From positions 3,548,001 through 3,612,000 of the forward strand of contig NZ_CP159258.1 in assembly GCF_040438925.1 (NCBI RefSeq): a stretch of 64,000 bases of DNA. Reading direction: 5' to 3'. The position numbers and the translations under genes were made by a program. The notes beneath the pieces were generated by a model that worked only from the letters and a program-made list of their open reading frames with translations, was not told where the DNA came from and ran no database searches. Shown here in pieces: positions 28,151 through 36,120 of the stretch. Positions within the stretch are counted from its first letter, which is position 1. The number at the start of each line of letters is the position of its first letter. Source of the DNA: Pseudomonas sp. MYb327 (GTDB taxonomy: Bacteria > Pseudomonadota > Gammaproteobacteria > Pseudomonadales > Pseudomonadaceae).

Positions 28151-28182
28151 AAAAAAAGAGGCCCTTCGAGGGCCTCTTTTTT
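28151..28182. terminator. Bidirectional rho-independent terminator
   Basis: GAGGCCCT and AGGGCCTC form an eight-base-pair stem with a three-base loop, flanked by seven A on one side and seven T on the other. It therefore serves the DUF3309 gene on the plus strand and the LTA-synthase-like gene on the minus strand, which converge here. Confidence 0.93.
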
Positions 28183-28213
28183 ATTGCGTTGCTATTGGCT
28201 CGGTCTTGCTCGT

Positions 28214-30313
28214 TTAGTCCGGCTTGCCATCGACTACACCGGCAGTGTTGTCGATCAGGCTCTTGGTCGCCGTTTGCAGGAACGATTCGAGCTTGGTCTT
28301 CAACTCGGCGGTGCGCGGTGCATCCGGAACGACCACGGCGCGAGGTGTAGCACCCAGTTCATACTGATACATCTTCGGAGCCATGTCCTTGTCTTTCGGC
28401 AAGACCAGAATCTGGTCAGCCGTGATGATCGCCGTAGTCTGCTCACTACCCGACGGCTTGATCACACCGAAACCGGTGTCACCTTCAGGCAAGTTGAGCA
28501 GGTCGCGCCCCCAGCACTGATGGCGTACTTCACCACCGATCCGGCCCATGATGGTCGGAACGATATCGACTTGAGTGCCGACAGTGTGGTCAAGCGTGCC
28601 GAACTTCTCCTGAATGCCCGGGGCGATCATCAGCATCGGAACGTTGAAGCGACCAAGGTCCATTTCAGTGATTTGACGCTCATTGCCGAAGCCATGGTCG
28701 CCGACAATTACAAACAGGGTTTCCTTGAAGTACGGTTCCTTGCGCGCCTGTTCAAAGAACTGACCCAACGCCCAGTCCGAATAACGCATGGCGGTCAAAT
28801 GTTCGTTGAGGCTGCCACGGTCGGTCACGCGCTCGACCGGCAACGGGCTCGGCAAGGCGTATGGGGTGTGGTTGGACAAGGTCTGCAGCAAGGCATAGAA
28901 CGGTTTCTTGTCTTTGCCGTCGCGGGCTTTCAACTCTTCCAGGCCACGGTTGAACATGTCCTGGTCGGACACGCCCCACGTTGGGTCGGAGAACACCGGG
29001 TTAACGAAGTCGTTACGCCCGATGAAGTTGGTCATGCCCTGGTTGCTGAAGAAACCCGACTGGTTGTCCCAGGCGAAATCGCCGTTGTAGACATACACGT
29101 CGTCGTAATCCCGGGCGCTGAGCAACTGCGGCAGGCCGGACAGTTTGTGGCTGCCTTCCGGCGTCTGCATCAGGTATTCGAAACCCGGCAGATTCGGGAA
29201 GCAGGCCATGGTCGCGAACATGCCCTGGTGGGTGTGGGTCCCGTTGGAGAAGAAGCGATCGAACAGCAGGCCTTCCTTCGACAGTTTGTCGAGGTACGGC
29301 GTGATGTTGCCCGGTGCGCCCAGCGCACCCACCGAGTGACCGGCCATGCTTTCCATGAGGATCACGACGACGTTCTTGATCGGCAGGGTCTTATCCGCCG
29401 GCGGCATGTAGTCGCGACGCACCGCGGCGGTCTCGCCATCCACCAGTTTGTCGTCCTTCATCACCAGCATCTCGCGCACGGTCTGTTGCGCCATCGGTTG
29501 TGGCAACGTGGCTTTCCAGATGTTGTCGCGATCTTCGGACATCCGGCTCTTGGCCGCTGCCACCAGGGACAGGGTGCCGTTCAGACCCAACTGGTTGGCG
29601 AAGTTGGAATCGGTGGTATAGACGTCACCCCAACGCATTGGCGGGCCTTGACGCAACGTGCCACGGGCGGCGACCACGCAGATCAGCAAGCAGACCACGA
29701 ACACCGCGGCGCGCGTGTACCACGGGGCTACCTGACGGGTGCTGATGCTGCCGCCGCTGAATGGGCCGCGAGGACGTGTGGCACGGTCGGCACCTTTGAA
29801 TGCCAGGCTCAGGAGCCAGGTGCCTACCGCCCATGCCAACAGGTAACGGACCACCGGAAAACCGTACCAGAGCATGCTCATCACGGTTTTCGGGTCTTCT
29901 TTCACGTACTGGAACACCAGACCGTTGAGGCGCTGGTGGAACTCGCGATAGAAGTCCATTTCCATGAGGCCGAGGAACAGCGCAACGCTCGAGGCAAGGG
30001 TCAGCCAGAAGCGGAAGAACCCGCGCGCCGCCATGGCCCGGACACTGAACAGCGCCAGAATCAACGGGACGCTCAGGTAGACCACCAGGCGCAGGTCGAA
30101 ACGCAGACCGTTGGCGAATGCCTCGATGAACGTCGAGGCCGGTGTATCGAGGATCATTTCGCGGTTGTAGACCAGCAGCGCGACGCGCAGCACGGAAAAC
30201 ATCACCATCATGACCAGTGCGCAAAGCAGCGTGTAGGCCAGATGCGATTTGACGGTCGGTTGCAGCAGGCGACTCGAAGCTCGCTGCTGACTCAGGGCGT
30301 CCGGGATTGCCAT
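28214..30313 (-). CDS. LTA synthase-family membrane sulfatase-fold protein
   Basis: A 699-residue inner-membrane enzyme with about five N-terminal membrane helices (within residues 20-215) and a large periplasmic sulfatase/alkaline-phosphatase-fold domain from about 310. Metal and nucleophile sites of the LtaS group are visible: MESMAGHS (glutamate), NGTHTHQGMF (catalytic threonine replacing the formylglycine of sulfatases) and GDHGFG (Asp-His). In Gram-negatives, relatives such as OpgB transfer phosphoglycerol from lipids to periplasmic glucans; another lipid-headgroup transfer is possible. It is a single gene; ATG 30313. Confidence 0.9.
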   Translation of the reverse strand: MAIPDALSQQRASSRLLQPTVKSHLAYTLLCALVMMVMFSVLRVALLVYNREMILDTPASTFIEAFANGLRFDLRLVVYLSVPLILALFSVRAMAARGFFRFWLTLASSVALFLGLMEMDFYREFHQRLNGLVFQYVKEDPKTVMSMLWYGFPVVRYLLAWAVGTWLLSLAFKGADRATRPRGPFSGGSISTRQVAPWYTRAAVFVVCLLICVVAARGTLRQGPPMRWGDVYTTDSNFANQLGLNGTLSLVAAAKSRMSEDRDNIWKATLPQPMAQQTVREMLVMKDDKLVDGETAAVRRDYMPPADKTLPIKNVVVILMESMAGHSVGALGAPGNITPYLDKLSKEGLLFDRFFSNGTHTHQGMFATMACFPNLPGFEYLMQTPEGSHKLSGLPQLLSARDYDDVYVYNGDFAWDNQSGFFSNQGMTNFIGRNDFVNPVFSDPTWGVSDQDMFNRGLEELKARDGKDKKPFYALLQTLSNHTPYALPSPLPVERVTDRGSLNEHLTAMRYSDWALGQFFEQARKEPYFKETLFVIVGDHGFGNERQITEMDLGRFNVPMLMIAPGIQEKFGTLDHTVGTQVDIVPTIMGRIGGEVRHQCWGRDLLNLPEGDTGFGVIKPSGSEQTTAIITADQILVLPKDKDMAPKMYQYELGATPRAVVVPDAPRTAELKTKLESFLQTATKSLIDNTAGVVDGKPD

Positions 30314-30650
30314 GTCGTTTTAGGACCCATTGGAAGTTGAAGTTTCAAAAATACAGCAGCGCCCTGCCCTCTGTTGGCCAGTACTTGGCCCCGGGGTTCG
30401 CGCGGTGCGCAAATGTTGCACGATCAACCGCAGCATTGCCATTGATAACTGTTCGTCGATGCCGACGCGGGCGAATTGTCTTGGAGGTCTTGTGAAAATT
30501 TCGTGCAACGCATATCTGGAAACAAAAGAAAGCCTCTGGTTTTTGTCGATGCCTCACGCATCAAAATCAAAAGATCTGCTTTCACCCCATAGCAAAACGC
30601 CCCGAACAAGTCAGGGCGCAGTACAACCAGGAATCAAAAGAACAGCGCCA
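30314..30650. other. Intergenic region between the LTA synthase-like and START genes
   Basis: This 337-base stretch has no gene with family similarity. It should contain the promoter of the LTA-synthase-like gene. At its far end is a likely terminator for the START-domain gene (30594-30618). The rest, AT-rich around 30500-30590, shows nothing I can assign. Confidence 0.5.
30594..30618 (-). terminator. Probable terminator after the START-domain gene
   Basis: On the minus strand CGCCC (30618-30614) pairs with GGGCG (30602-30598) and is followed by TTTT. The short stem and T-run make it a moderate candidate, about 35 bases past the stop codon. Confidence 0.55.
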
Positions 30651-31256
30651 TTACTTCTCGGCGCGAGCCTTCAGATTTTTTAGCGTATTAAACGGTGCAT
30701 CAACCACAAACTTGTTGGCCACCATCGAAGGAACACTGCCGCCCGGCTCGGTGTGCACCTGATAAGTCACTTCGACCTGATCACCCTTGGGTACGAACTT
30801 CCAGAAGCCATCGACCTTGGCGACACGGACAAAGCCTTTTTCTTCAGAAAGGTAAGTCGGCACGCCTTCGAGCTTGCGCGTCAGGCTGCCGTCGGCGCCC
30901 TGGACCGTGGTGATATGCAGCACCGAATCACGCGGAGTGACTGGCCATGGCGTATTGAACTGGGTGTAGGTCCAGCTCTGATCACCTTCGTGTTTGAGCA
31001 ATTTCTGGGTTTTGCATTCGTGAATCCAGGCGCAGGCACCAGAGACGTCGTCCTGCAACGCGCGGAGTTTGGCCATGGTGGTCTTTATCAGGGTGACGCC
31101 CTGGTAGGCCTTGTAGTCGGAGCCGGCCACTTCACTCAGCGAGACCTTGATGCCGTCTTCGTTCTTGGCAACTTTCCAGTCTTCGGCCTGGGCGACCGAT
31201 GTTGCCAATACAGCCGTCAAACCACACAGAACAGCAATACGATGCAGCGAACCCAT
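30651..31256 (-). CDS. START-domain periplasmic protein
   Basis: A 201-residue protein with a signal peptide (hydrophobic residues 6-21, probable cleavage after AQA) followed by a START-like lipid-binding domain over most of the chain; WPVTPRDSVLHITTVQG and the late MVANKFVVDAPFNTLKNL are typical segments. Such bacterial proteins are thought to bind lipids or other hydrophobic ligands; none is known here. ATG 31256 begins the signal peptide, so in-frame codons upstream are not used. A 21-base inverted repeat lies just upstream (31291-31347). Confidence 0.88.
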   Translation of the reverse strand: MGSLHRIAVLCGLTAVLATSVAQAEDWKVAKNEDGIKVSLSEVAGSDYKAYQGVTLIKTTMAKLRALQDDVSGACAWIHECKTQKLLKHEGDQSWTYTQFNTPWPVTPRDSVLHITTVQGADGSLTRKLEGVPTYLSEEKGFVRVAKVDGFWKFVPKGDQVEVTYQVHTEPGGSVPSMVANKFVVDAPFNTLKNLKARAEK

Positions 31257-31290
31257 AATGTTATTCCTTATTGTTGAAGTTCCGTTCTTT

Positions 31291-31347
31291 GGGCTTGCAC
31301 CTCCGGTCACCTTCAGGTTTTTCGGAGGTGATCGGAGGTGCAAGCCC
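31291..31347. repeat. Long inverted repeat upstream of the START-domain gene
   Basis: Arms at 31291-31311 and 31327-31347 match at 20 of 21 positions (core GGCTTGCACCTCCG) around a 15-base loop. It does not match the REP types seen elsewhere in the window and has no T-run on either strand, so it is not a standard terminator. Confidence 0.8.
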
Positions 31348-31358
31348 ACACATCGCGC

Positions 31359-31613
31359 TCACGCAGCCGTCATTTGCTCCCACCAGCCGATCAATCTGAT
31401 GGCTTCTTCACTGCTGGAGCCACACACCTCGGAGTCAGCCTCGAATGCCGAGCAAACCGCCGGACGTTCCGGTTTGCCGAAAATAGAGCACAGGTTTTCG
31501 GCAGACAATTGCAGACAACGTTCCCCGGCGGCTTTGCCGTTTGGCATGCCGGGAATCGGTGAACTGATGGAAGGGGCTATGCAACAGGCGCCACAGCCTT
31601 CACGGCATTTCAA
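31359..31613 (-). CDS. YkgJ-family cysteine-cluster protein
   Basis: An 84-residue protein of the YkgJ family, with the N-terminal CREGCGACC cysteine cluster and later conserved cysteines (GERCLQL, NLCSIFGKPERPAVC), consistent with binding zinc or an iron-sulfur cluster. Function unknown. Translation apparently begins at TTG 31613, immediately before the first cysteine, with GAGGAG about nine bases upstream; no in-frame ATG fits. Confidence 0.85.
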   Translation of the reverse strand: MKCREGCGACCIAPSISSPIPGMPNGKAAGERCLQLSAENLCSIFGKPERPAVCSAFEADSEVCGSSSEEAIRLIGWWEQMTAA

Positions 31614-31778
31614 GACGACGAGCTCCTCGCGACGAGCGTTGTATTAAAGGACGGGGCACAGAGTAACCGCTAAAACAGTTGTTTTAAATTACCGGACCTC
31701 GGGTTTTTAGCTTCAGGCGTGTGTGACTGGCCAGTCTCCGACAAAGCGTCTGGCTGGCGGGCCACGTAGTCGCGGGAG

Positions 31779-32249
31779 TTATCGCTTGAACTCGAATTCC
31801 AACGCTGCACCTTCAACTTCTCGGCGCTCTTCTTTGCGCAGCTGCAGCTGCATTTCGTTGTTGATCAGTCGGCCATTGAGCTGGAACTGGCTGCTTTTGT
31901 CCCCGAACATCTCCGGCAACACCGGTTCGCGCTTGGGCAATGGCACGGTGCCGACCGGTTTCAGCTCGTCGACCATGTCTTTGGGCAGACTCAAATCCAG
32001 GTTGGCTGAAGGTACTGGGGTTTTCACCACTTCGCTGGCCGGTTTTGACTTGGATGCAATCGGCGCACGTTTCTTCACCGCTGGCGCTTTCTTTTTTGCA
32101 GGTGCAGTTTTTTTGGCGGGAGCCGTTTTTGTCGAGGTCGTTGCACTTGCTGCCGGACTTTCCTGAGCGGATGCGGCCATCACGGATACCGGCTGGACGC
32201 TAAATAACAGGCAAATCATCAGCCAGGCGGCGGGAAAAATCGGTTTCAT
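31779..32249 (-). CDS. Secreted Lys/Ala/Pro-rich protein of unknown function
   Basis: I do not recognise this gene by function. The 156-residue product has a signal peptide (hydrophobic residues 8-22, probable cleavage after VMA), then a low-complexity basic segment at about 35-75 with repeated Pro-Ala-Lys-Lys (APAKKTAPAKKKAP), and a more ordered acidic C-terminal part ending LRKEERREVEGAALEFEFKR. The basic repeats could contact nucleic acid, lipopolysaccharide or peptidoglycan. ATG 32249 begins the signal peptide. It is flanked by the MocR and YkgJ genes on the same strand without close spacing. Confidence 0.75.
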   Translation of the reverse strand: MKPIFPAAWLMICLLFSVQPVSVMAASAQESPAASATTSTKTAPAKKTAPAKKKAPAVKKRAPIASKSKPASEVVKTPVPSANLDLSLPKDMVDELKPVGTVPLPKREPVLPEMFGDKSSQFQLNGRLINNEMQLQLRKEERREVEGAALEFEFKR

Positions 32250-32349
32250 GGACCCAACGGCGCGAACAGCGCGAACGACAGAGGGGACATATGCTCGCCT
32301 GTTGTCGTCATCATGACAAGCACGGGCAGGAATAACCTGCCCGCCCACG

Positions 32350-33789
32350 TTACAGACCGCTCGCCATTTCCTGGCAGAGCTGGGTGGCCAACATGCCCAG
32401 GGTCATCAACGCACGTTCGGCTTCACGGTTCCACGGGATCCCGCAGTTCAGCCGGATACAGTGATTGAATTGCTCGGTGTTACTGAAAATCAGCCCTGGC
32501 GCAATACTGATGCCTTGCTGCAATGCACGCACATGCAGCTCTTGGGTGTTGACCCGCCCTGGCAAACTCACCCACAAGATGAAACCGCCCGTAGGCCGAG
32601 TCATCTGGGTGCCTTCCGGGAAATATTGCTGCACCGCCAGCTGGAAAGCGCTGAGGTTCTTGCGGTACTCCTGACGGATGTAGCGCAAATGCCGGTCGTA
32701 TCCACCGTTTTCCAGATAGGCGGCGATGCCCATTTGCGTGACGCTGCAGGCCGAATGGGTACTGAAGGTCTGCAAACGCTGAATTTCCTGCTGATACTTG
32801 CCCGCAATCATCCAGCCAATCCGCACGCCCGGCGACAGGGTTTTGGAGAAGCTTGAGCAATAGATCACCCGATCCAGCCGATCGTAGGCCTTGAGCGATT
32901 TGGTACGTCCCTGCTCGAACATCAACTCGCCGTAGATATCGTCCTCGACAATCTGGATATCGAAGTCCGACGCCAGGCGCAGCAAATGTTTCTGGCGCTC
33001 TTCAGGCATAGTGCCGCCCAATGGATTGCTCAGACGAGTGGTCAGCACCAATGCCTTGATCGACCACTGGTTGGCAGCCAGTTGCAGAGCTTCGAGGCTC
33101 ATGCCGGTGGATGGATCGCTGGGGATTTCAATGACCTTGAGGCCCAGAAGATCGGCCAATTGCAGAAGGCCGTAGTACGTCGGCGACTCGGCCGCGATCA
33201 GATCGCCCGGCCGGGTCAGTACCCGCAAGGACATCTGCAAGGCATCGACGCAGCCGTGGGTGATCACCACTTCAGAGGGGTCGACGACAACACCGGCATC
33301 GCGCATGCGGATTGCCACTTGCCGGCGCAACGGTTCGAAACCGGGGCTGAACATGTAGCTGAACGCACGCGGGCTATGAAAGCGGGTGACTTTGGCCAGT
33401 TGCTGATGCAGCGCCCGCACCGGCAGATAGTCGACGCTCGGCACCGCTGCGCCCAAAGGGAATACACCTTCGCGGCGAGATTCGACCAGTACCTGCTGGA
33501 TGATGCTGCTGCGGGTGACCAGCCCCGGGCGTTCAACCCGGGCGATGTCCGGTGTGGGCGCGGTCAGGGCCGGTGTCTGGTGCACGTAGTATCCCGATTG
33601 CGGGCGGGCACGGATCAGTCCCTGATCTTCGAGGTTGGCGTACGCCTGCAACACCGTTGCATGGCTGACATTGAGCTGCGAACTCATCTTGCGCACCGAA
33701 GGTACGCGCTCCCCTGGTTGATAGACACCGCGGCGGATGTCTTCGGCCAGTTGTTGAGCAATACGTTGGTAGAGCAAGAGATTGGTCAT
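32350..33789 (-). CDS. MocR-type GntR regulator with aminotransferase domain
   Basis: A 479-residue transcription regulator: GntR winged helix at about 5-70 (PSVRKMSSQLNVSHATVLQAY) joined to a class I aminotransferase-like domain from about 110. The pyridoxal-phosphate lysine is K316 in SSFSKTLSPG and the aspartate loop EDDIYGEL is at about 282-289, so cofactor binding is expected. MocR proteins sense amino acids or vitamin B6. The region upstream of its start has repeated ACAGT/ACTGT elements that look like its own operator. No metabolic gene is adjacent to reveal the ligand. Confidence 0.92.
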   Translation of the reverse strand: MTNLLLYQRIAQQLAEDIRRGVYQPGERVPSVRKMSSQLNVSHATVLQAYANLEDQGLIRARPQSGYYVHQTPALTAPTPDIARVERPGLVTRSSIIQQVLVESRREGVFPLGAAVPSVDYLPVRALHQQLAKVTRFHSPRAFSYMFSPGFEPLRRQVAIRMRDAGVVVDPSEVVITHGCVDALQMSLRVLTRPGDLIAAESPTYYGLLQLADLLGLKVIEIPSDPSTGMSLEALQLAANQWSIKALVLTTRLSNPLGGTMPEERQKHLLRLASDFDIQIVEDDIYGELMFEQGRTKSLKAYDRLDRVIYCSSFSKTLSPGVRIGWMIAGKYQQEIQRLQTFSTHSACSVTQMGIAAYLENGGYDRHLRYIRQEYRKNLSAFQLAVQQYFPEGTQMTRPTGGFILWVSLPGRVNTQELHVRALQQGISIAPGLIFSNTEQFNHCIRLNCGIPWNREAERALMTLGMLATQLCQEMASGL

Positions 33790-33842
33790 GACGCAGCACT
33801 CGATTTCACGGGCATTTTATTCTTGTGGGGAACAATACCGGA

Positions 33843-33917
33843 ACAGTTTAGAAGTGTACTGGGACAGTTGCCACAATAGTCGACAGTACAGTGCAGTGTC
33901 AGCAAGAACTGTACTGT
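33843..33917 (-). promoter_or_regulatory. Probable MocR operator: repeated ACAGT/ACTGT elements
   Basis: Four ACAGT elements (about 33843, 33864, 33883 and 33888) and two ACTGT elements (33908, 33913) lie 54-128 bases upstream of the MocR start. ACAGTACAGT (33883-33892) and ACTGTACTGT (33908-33917) form a perfect ten-base inverted repeat with a 15-base gap. MocR regulators bind repeated half-sites upstream of their own gene, so autoregulation is inferred. Confidence 0.6.
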
Positions 33918-33939
33918 TTTGTGAGTCATTTGGCAGGCG

Positions 33940-33973
33940 AAAAAAAACCCGGCGCTGCATGGCAGGCCGGGCT
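33940..33973 (-). terminator. Rho-independent terminator of the OmpA-lipoprotein operon
   Basis: Read on the minus strand, GC-rich arms (CCCGGC/GCCGGG at 33971-33966 and 33953-33948) form a hairpin followed by eight T. It lies 19 bases past the stop of the OmpA-family gene. Confidence 0.88.
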
Positions 33974-33991
33974 TTCCAATGACGCAACCCT

Positions 33992-34804
33992 TTAGCGGGC
34001 GGCGCCCAATTGGCCTTTTTCGTCGGAGAACACGATTTCCACTCGTCGGTTCTGGGCGCGACCCCGCTCGGAAGCGTTCACATCCACGGGGTATTCATCG
34101 CCGTAGCCTTCAACTTGGATGCGTTTGTCGTCTATACCCAGGTCCACCAAGACGTCAGCCACCGATTGCGCACGGTCACGCGACAGCTTCAGGTTGTCCT
34201 GCTTGCCACCGGTGCTGTCGGTGTAGCCTTCGATCCGTACCACGCGCTTGGGGTTGAGCTGCAGGAATTGCACGATCTTCAGCACCACGCGATTGGCCGA
34301 GTTTTTCAATTCCGCTTCACCGGTATCGAACAGCACATCGCCCAAGGTCATCACCAAACCACGATCAGTCTGAGTGGTGGCCAACGCAACAATCTGCTCT
34401 TCGAGCAACTTGCCCTGCTGCTGCACGCTGAACAGTTTGGATTCGCGCAGCGCCAGTTGCAGGCGTTGACGCTCAAGTTCGAGCTTCGCGGCCCGCTCTT
34501 CATTGAGTGCCTGATTGGTGTGCTCGCGGGCGATTTCGCTGTAACGCTGGCTCAGGTAGGCGTATTGCACCACGTCCGAACCGCTGCCCCAGTAGCTGGA
34601 CAAACGATCGGCGCGAGCCAGGGACTCCCCGGCGCGAATCACGTCCTTGGGCGCGATGCGCAACACGTTGGAGTCTTCCTTGACCTTCTGGAAATCGGCA
34701 CTGGCCTGCTGCAACGCTGCTTCACTGTGCTGACCGGCGCAGCCATAAAGGCTCGCGCAACCGATGAGGATCAAACCGCCGAGAGCTTTGGACTTGAGGC
34801 TCAT
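33992..34804 (-). CDS. OmpA-family lipoprotein with N-terminal DUF4398-like region
   Basis: A 270-residue outer-membrane-linked protein. A lipoprotein signal with lipobox LYGC (cysteine 22) is followed by a helical, probably coiled-coil region at about 30-145, partly DUF4398-like and rich in Glu/Gln/Arg, and an OmpA domain at about 150-260 (GDVLFDTGEAEL, then RIEGYTDSTG and RAQNRRVEI), which binds peptidoglycan. It would tether the outer membrane to the cell wall. Its ATG overlaps the stop of the DUF4398 gene by four bases, indicating translational coupling. Confidence 0.92.
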   Translation of the reverse strand: MSLKSKALGGLILIGCASLYGCAGQHSEAALQQASADFQKVKEDSNVLRIAPKDVIRAGESLARADRLSSYWGSGSDVVQYAYLSQRYSEIAREHTNQALNEERAAKLELERQRLQLALRESKLFSVQQQGKLLEEQIVALATTQTDRGLVMTLGDVLFDTGEAELKNSANRVVLKIVQFLQLNPKRVVRIEGYTDSTGGKQDNLKLSRDRAQSVADVLVDLGIDDKRIQVEGYGDEYPVDVNASERGRAQNRRVEIVFSDEKGQLGAAR

Positions 34805-35157
34805 TGGGCATCTCCCAATTGCTTGCGCACACGGGCGATGCGGGTATTGAGCATGTCCAACTGCTCTTCGCTCTTGAGGGTCAGCACCTTGGCTTCAGCC
34901 AAACGCGCATCGAGTTCGGCCTGTTCAGCCCGCATGCGCGCATTTCGGAAAGATTGGTCGGCCATGCTGCCCTTGGCGCGGTTGAACTTGTCTTCGGCCA
35001 GTTTCATTTCCGGCACTTCGTCGGCAGTGGCGCCAACGGCCTTGGCTTGTTCGAGTGCCTGTTCGGTCAAACGCATTTGTTCATTCGGCGCCGGATCGGC
35101 TGCACAACCCGCCAGAGCCAAAAGGGCCAGGGCAGCGAAAAGAGGTCGAATACTCAC
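34801..35157 (-). CDS. DUF4398 lipoprotein
   Basis: A 118-residue lipoprotein: hydrophobic signal with lipobox LAGC (cysteine 18), then a helical DUF4398 domain with heptad-like Ala/Glu/Leu patterning that suggests a coiled coil. The start is GTG (35157), nine bases after the stop of the substrate-binding-like gene. It probably pairs with the OmpA-family partner, whose N-terminal part resembles it. Function unknown. Confidence 0.9.
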   Translation of the reverse strand: MSIRPLFAALALLALAGCAADPAPNEQMRLTEQALEQAKAVGATADEVPEMKLAEDKFNRAKGSMADQSFRNARMRAEQAELDARLAEAKVLTLKSEEQLDMLNTRIARVRKQLGDAQ

Positions 35158-35166
35158 TAAAAATCC

Positions 35167-35991
35167 CTACTGTTTTGGGGTACTGACGGGTTGCTTCTGC
35201 TGGGCGTTCCAACGCTCGATATTGCGTTGCAGAACAGCCTCCGTCAGTCCGGACGCGGGCAATTCTGTCATCTTTTTGGCCAACTGTCCGCGCAACCAAG
35301 GATCGTTGCAGGCGGAGTTGTGGGAAACTGCCAGAAACAGCCCCGGTTGGTCGACCGGTTGCGGGCGGGCCATCAGATCATTGGCCATGCCCAGTGTCTG
35401 CGCCATCGCCATGCCGGAGTAACGCCCGGCGAGGACAAATTCCACCTCGCCCAAGAGCAATTTCTGAAAGGCCTGGGTAAGGTTTGGCGTACGGGTGAGG
35501 GTCAATTGCTGCTCGGCGAAAGTGCCGAATGCCGAGGTCAATCGAGACTTTTCCGACAAAGCACCGGAATGACCATGCAGGTCCTGAATCTGGTTGTAGG
35601 TCAGCGACGAATCCTTACGGGTCCAGACCAGGTAATCGTTTTCCAGCAATGGCGGGTGAATGTAGTCCAGGGATTCGAGCTCGGTGACCGTCAGTGACGC
35701 ATCGGCCAGCATGTCCATGCGCCCGCTGCGCACTTCGTCCAGGGCCTGGGAGCGTTTGCCGGCGTAGAGTATTTCGACCTTGATGCCCAACTGCCCCGCC
35801 ACTTGCTGCAACAAATCGGCACTGGCGCCAATCAGGCGCTTGGGGTCTTGCGGATCTTGCCACAGGTATGGCGGCGCATCAGGGCTGCCGGTCACGACAA
35901 GGCGCTCGCACTTGCCTGCGGCGATCGACAGTGTCGAAAACATCGTCAGGCCCAGCAACATTAACCAACCGAACACACGCTGCAAATCCAT
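35167..35991 (-). CDS. Periplasmic solute-binding-like protein (SBP family 3 type)
   Basis: A 274-residue protein with a signal peptide (residues 6-25) and a periplasmic binding fold similar to polar amino-acid binding proteins (ASADLLQQVAGQLGIKVE, then SGRMDMLADASLTVTE). No ABC permease or ATPase is nearby; instead the gene is joined to two envelope lipoproteins, so it may act as a sensor or envelope factor rather than a transporter part. The ATG at 35991 has GGAG about nine bases upstream; an in-frame GTG 15 bases earlier overlaps that site. Confidence 0.82.
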   Translation of the reverse strand: MDLQRVFGWLMLLGLTMFSTLSIAAGKCERLVVTGSPDAPPYLWQDPQDPKRLIGASADLLQQVAGQLGIKVEILYAGKRSQALDEVRSGRMDMLADASLTVTELESLDYIHPPLLENDYLVWTRKDSSLTYNQIQDLHGHSGALSEKSRLTSAFGTFAEQQLTLTRTPNLTQAFQKLLLGEVEFVLAGRYSGMAMAQTLGMANDLMARPQPVDQPGLFLAVSHNSACNDPWLRGQLAKKMTELPASGLTEAVLQRNIERWNAQQKQPVSTPKQ

Positions 35992-36032
35992 AGCAATACA
36001 CTCCACTCAAACCCCGTTATATCCCAGTTTGA

Positions 36033-36062
36033 AGCCATCGACAGCAAGCTGGCTCCTACAGG
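36033..36062. repeat. Single REP unit
   Basis: One unit (GCCATCGACAGCAAGCTGGC then TCCTACAGG) without a facing partner lies between the solute-binding-like gene and the etfA terminator. Confidence 0.7.
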
Positions 36063-36068
36063 AAAGGC

Positions 36069-36100
36069 AAAAAAAAAGCCCGACCAAATGGCCGGGCTCT
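36069..36100 (-). terminator. Rho-independent terminator after etfA
   Basis: On the minus strand AGCCCG pairs with CGGGCT around a loop, and nine T follow (36077-36069). It lies about 23 bases past the etfA stop. Confidence 0.92.
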
Positions 36101-36120
36101 TTATAAGTGAAGCAGCCGGA

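Noticed and set aside
28184..30340. A 718-codon open frame on the plus strand opposite the LTA-synthase-like gene
   Set aside because: It is the antisense shadow of a well-supported enzyme. Its composition is His/Gln/Arg-rich with no domain, and long antisense frames are common in GC-rich genomes.
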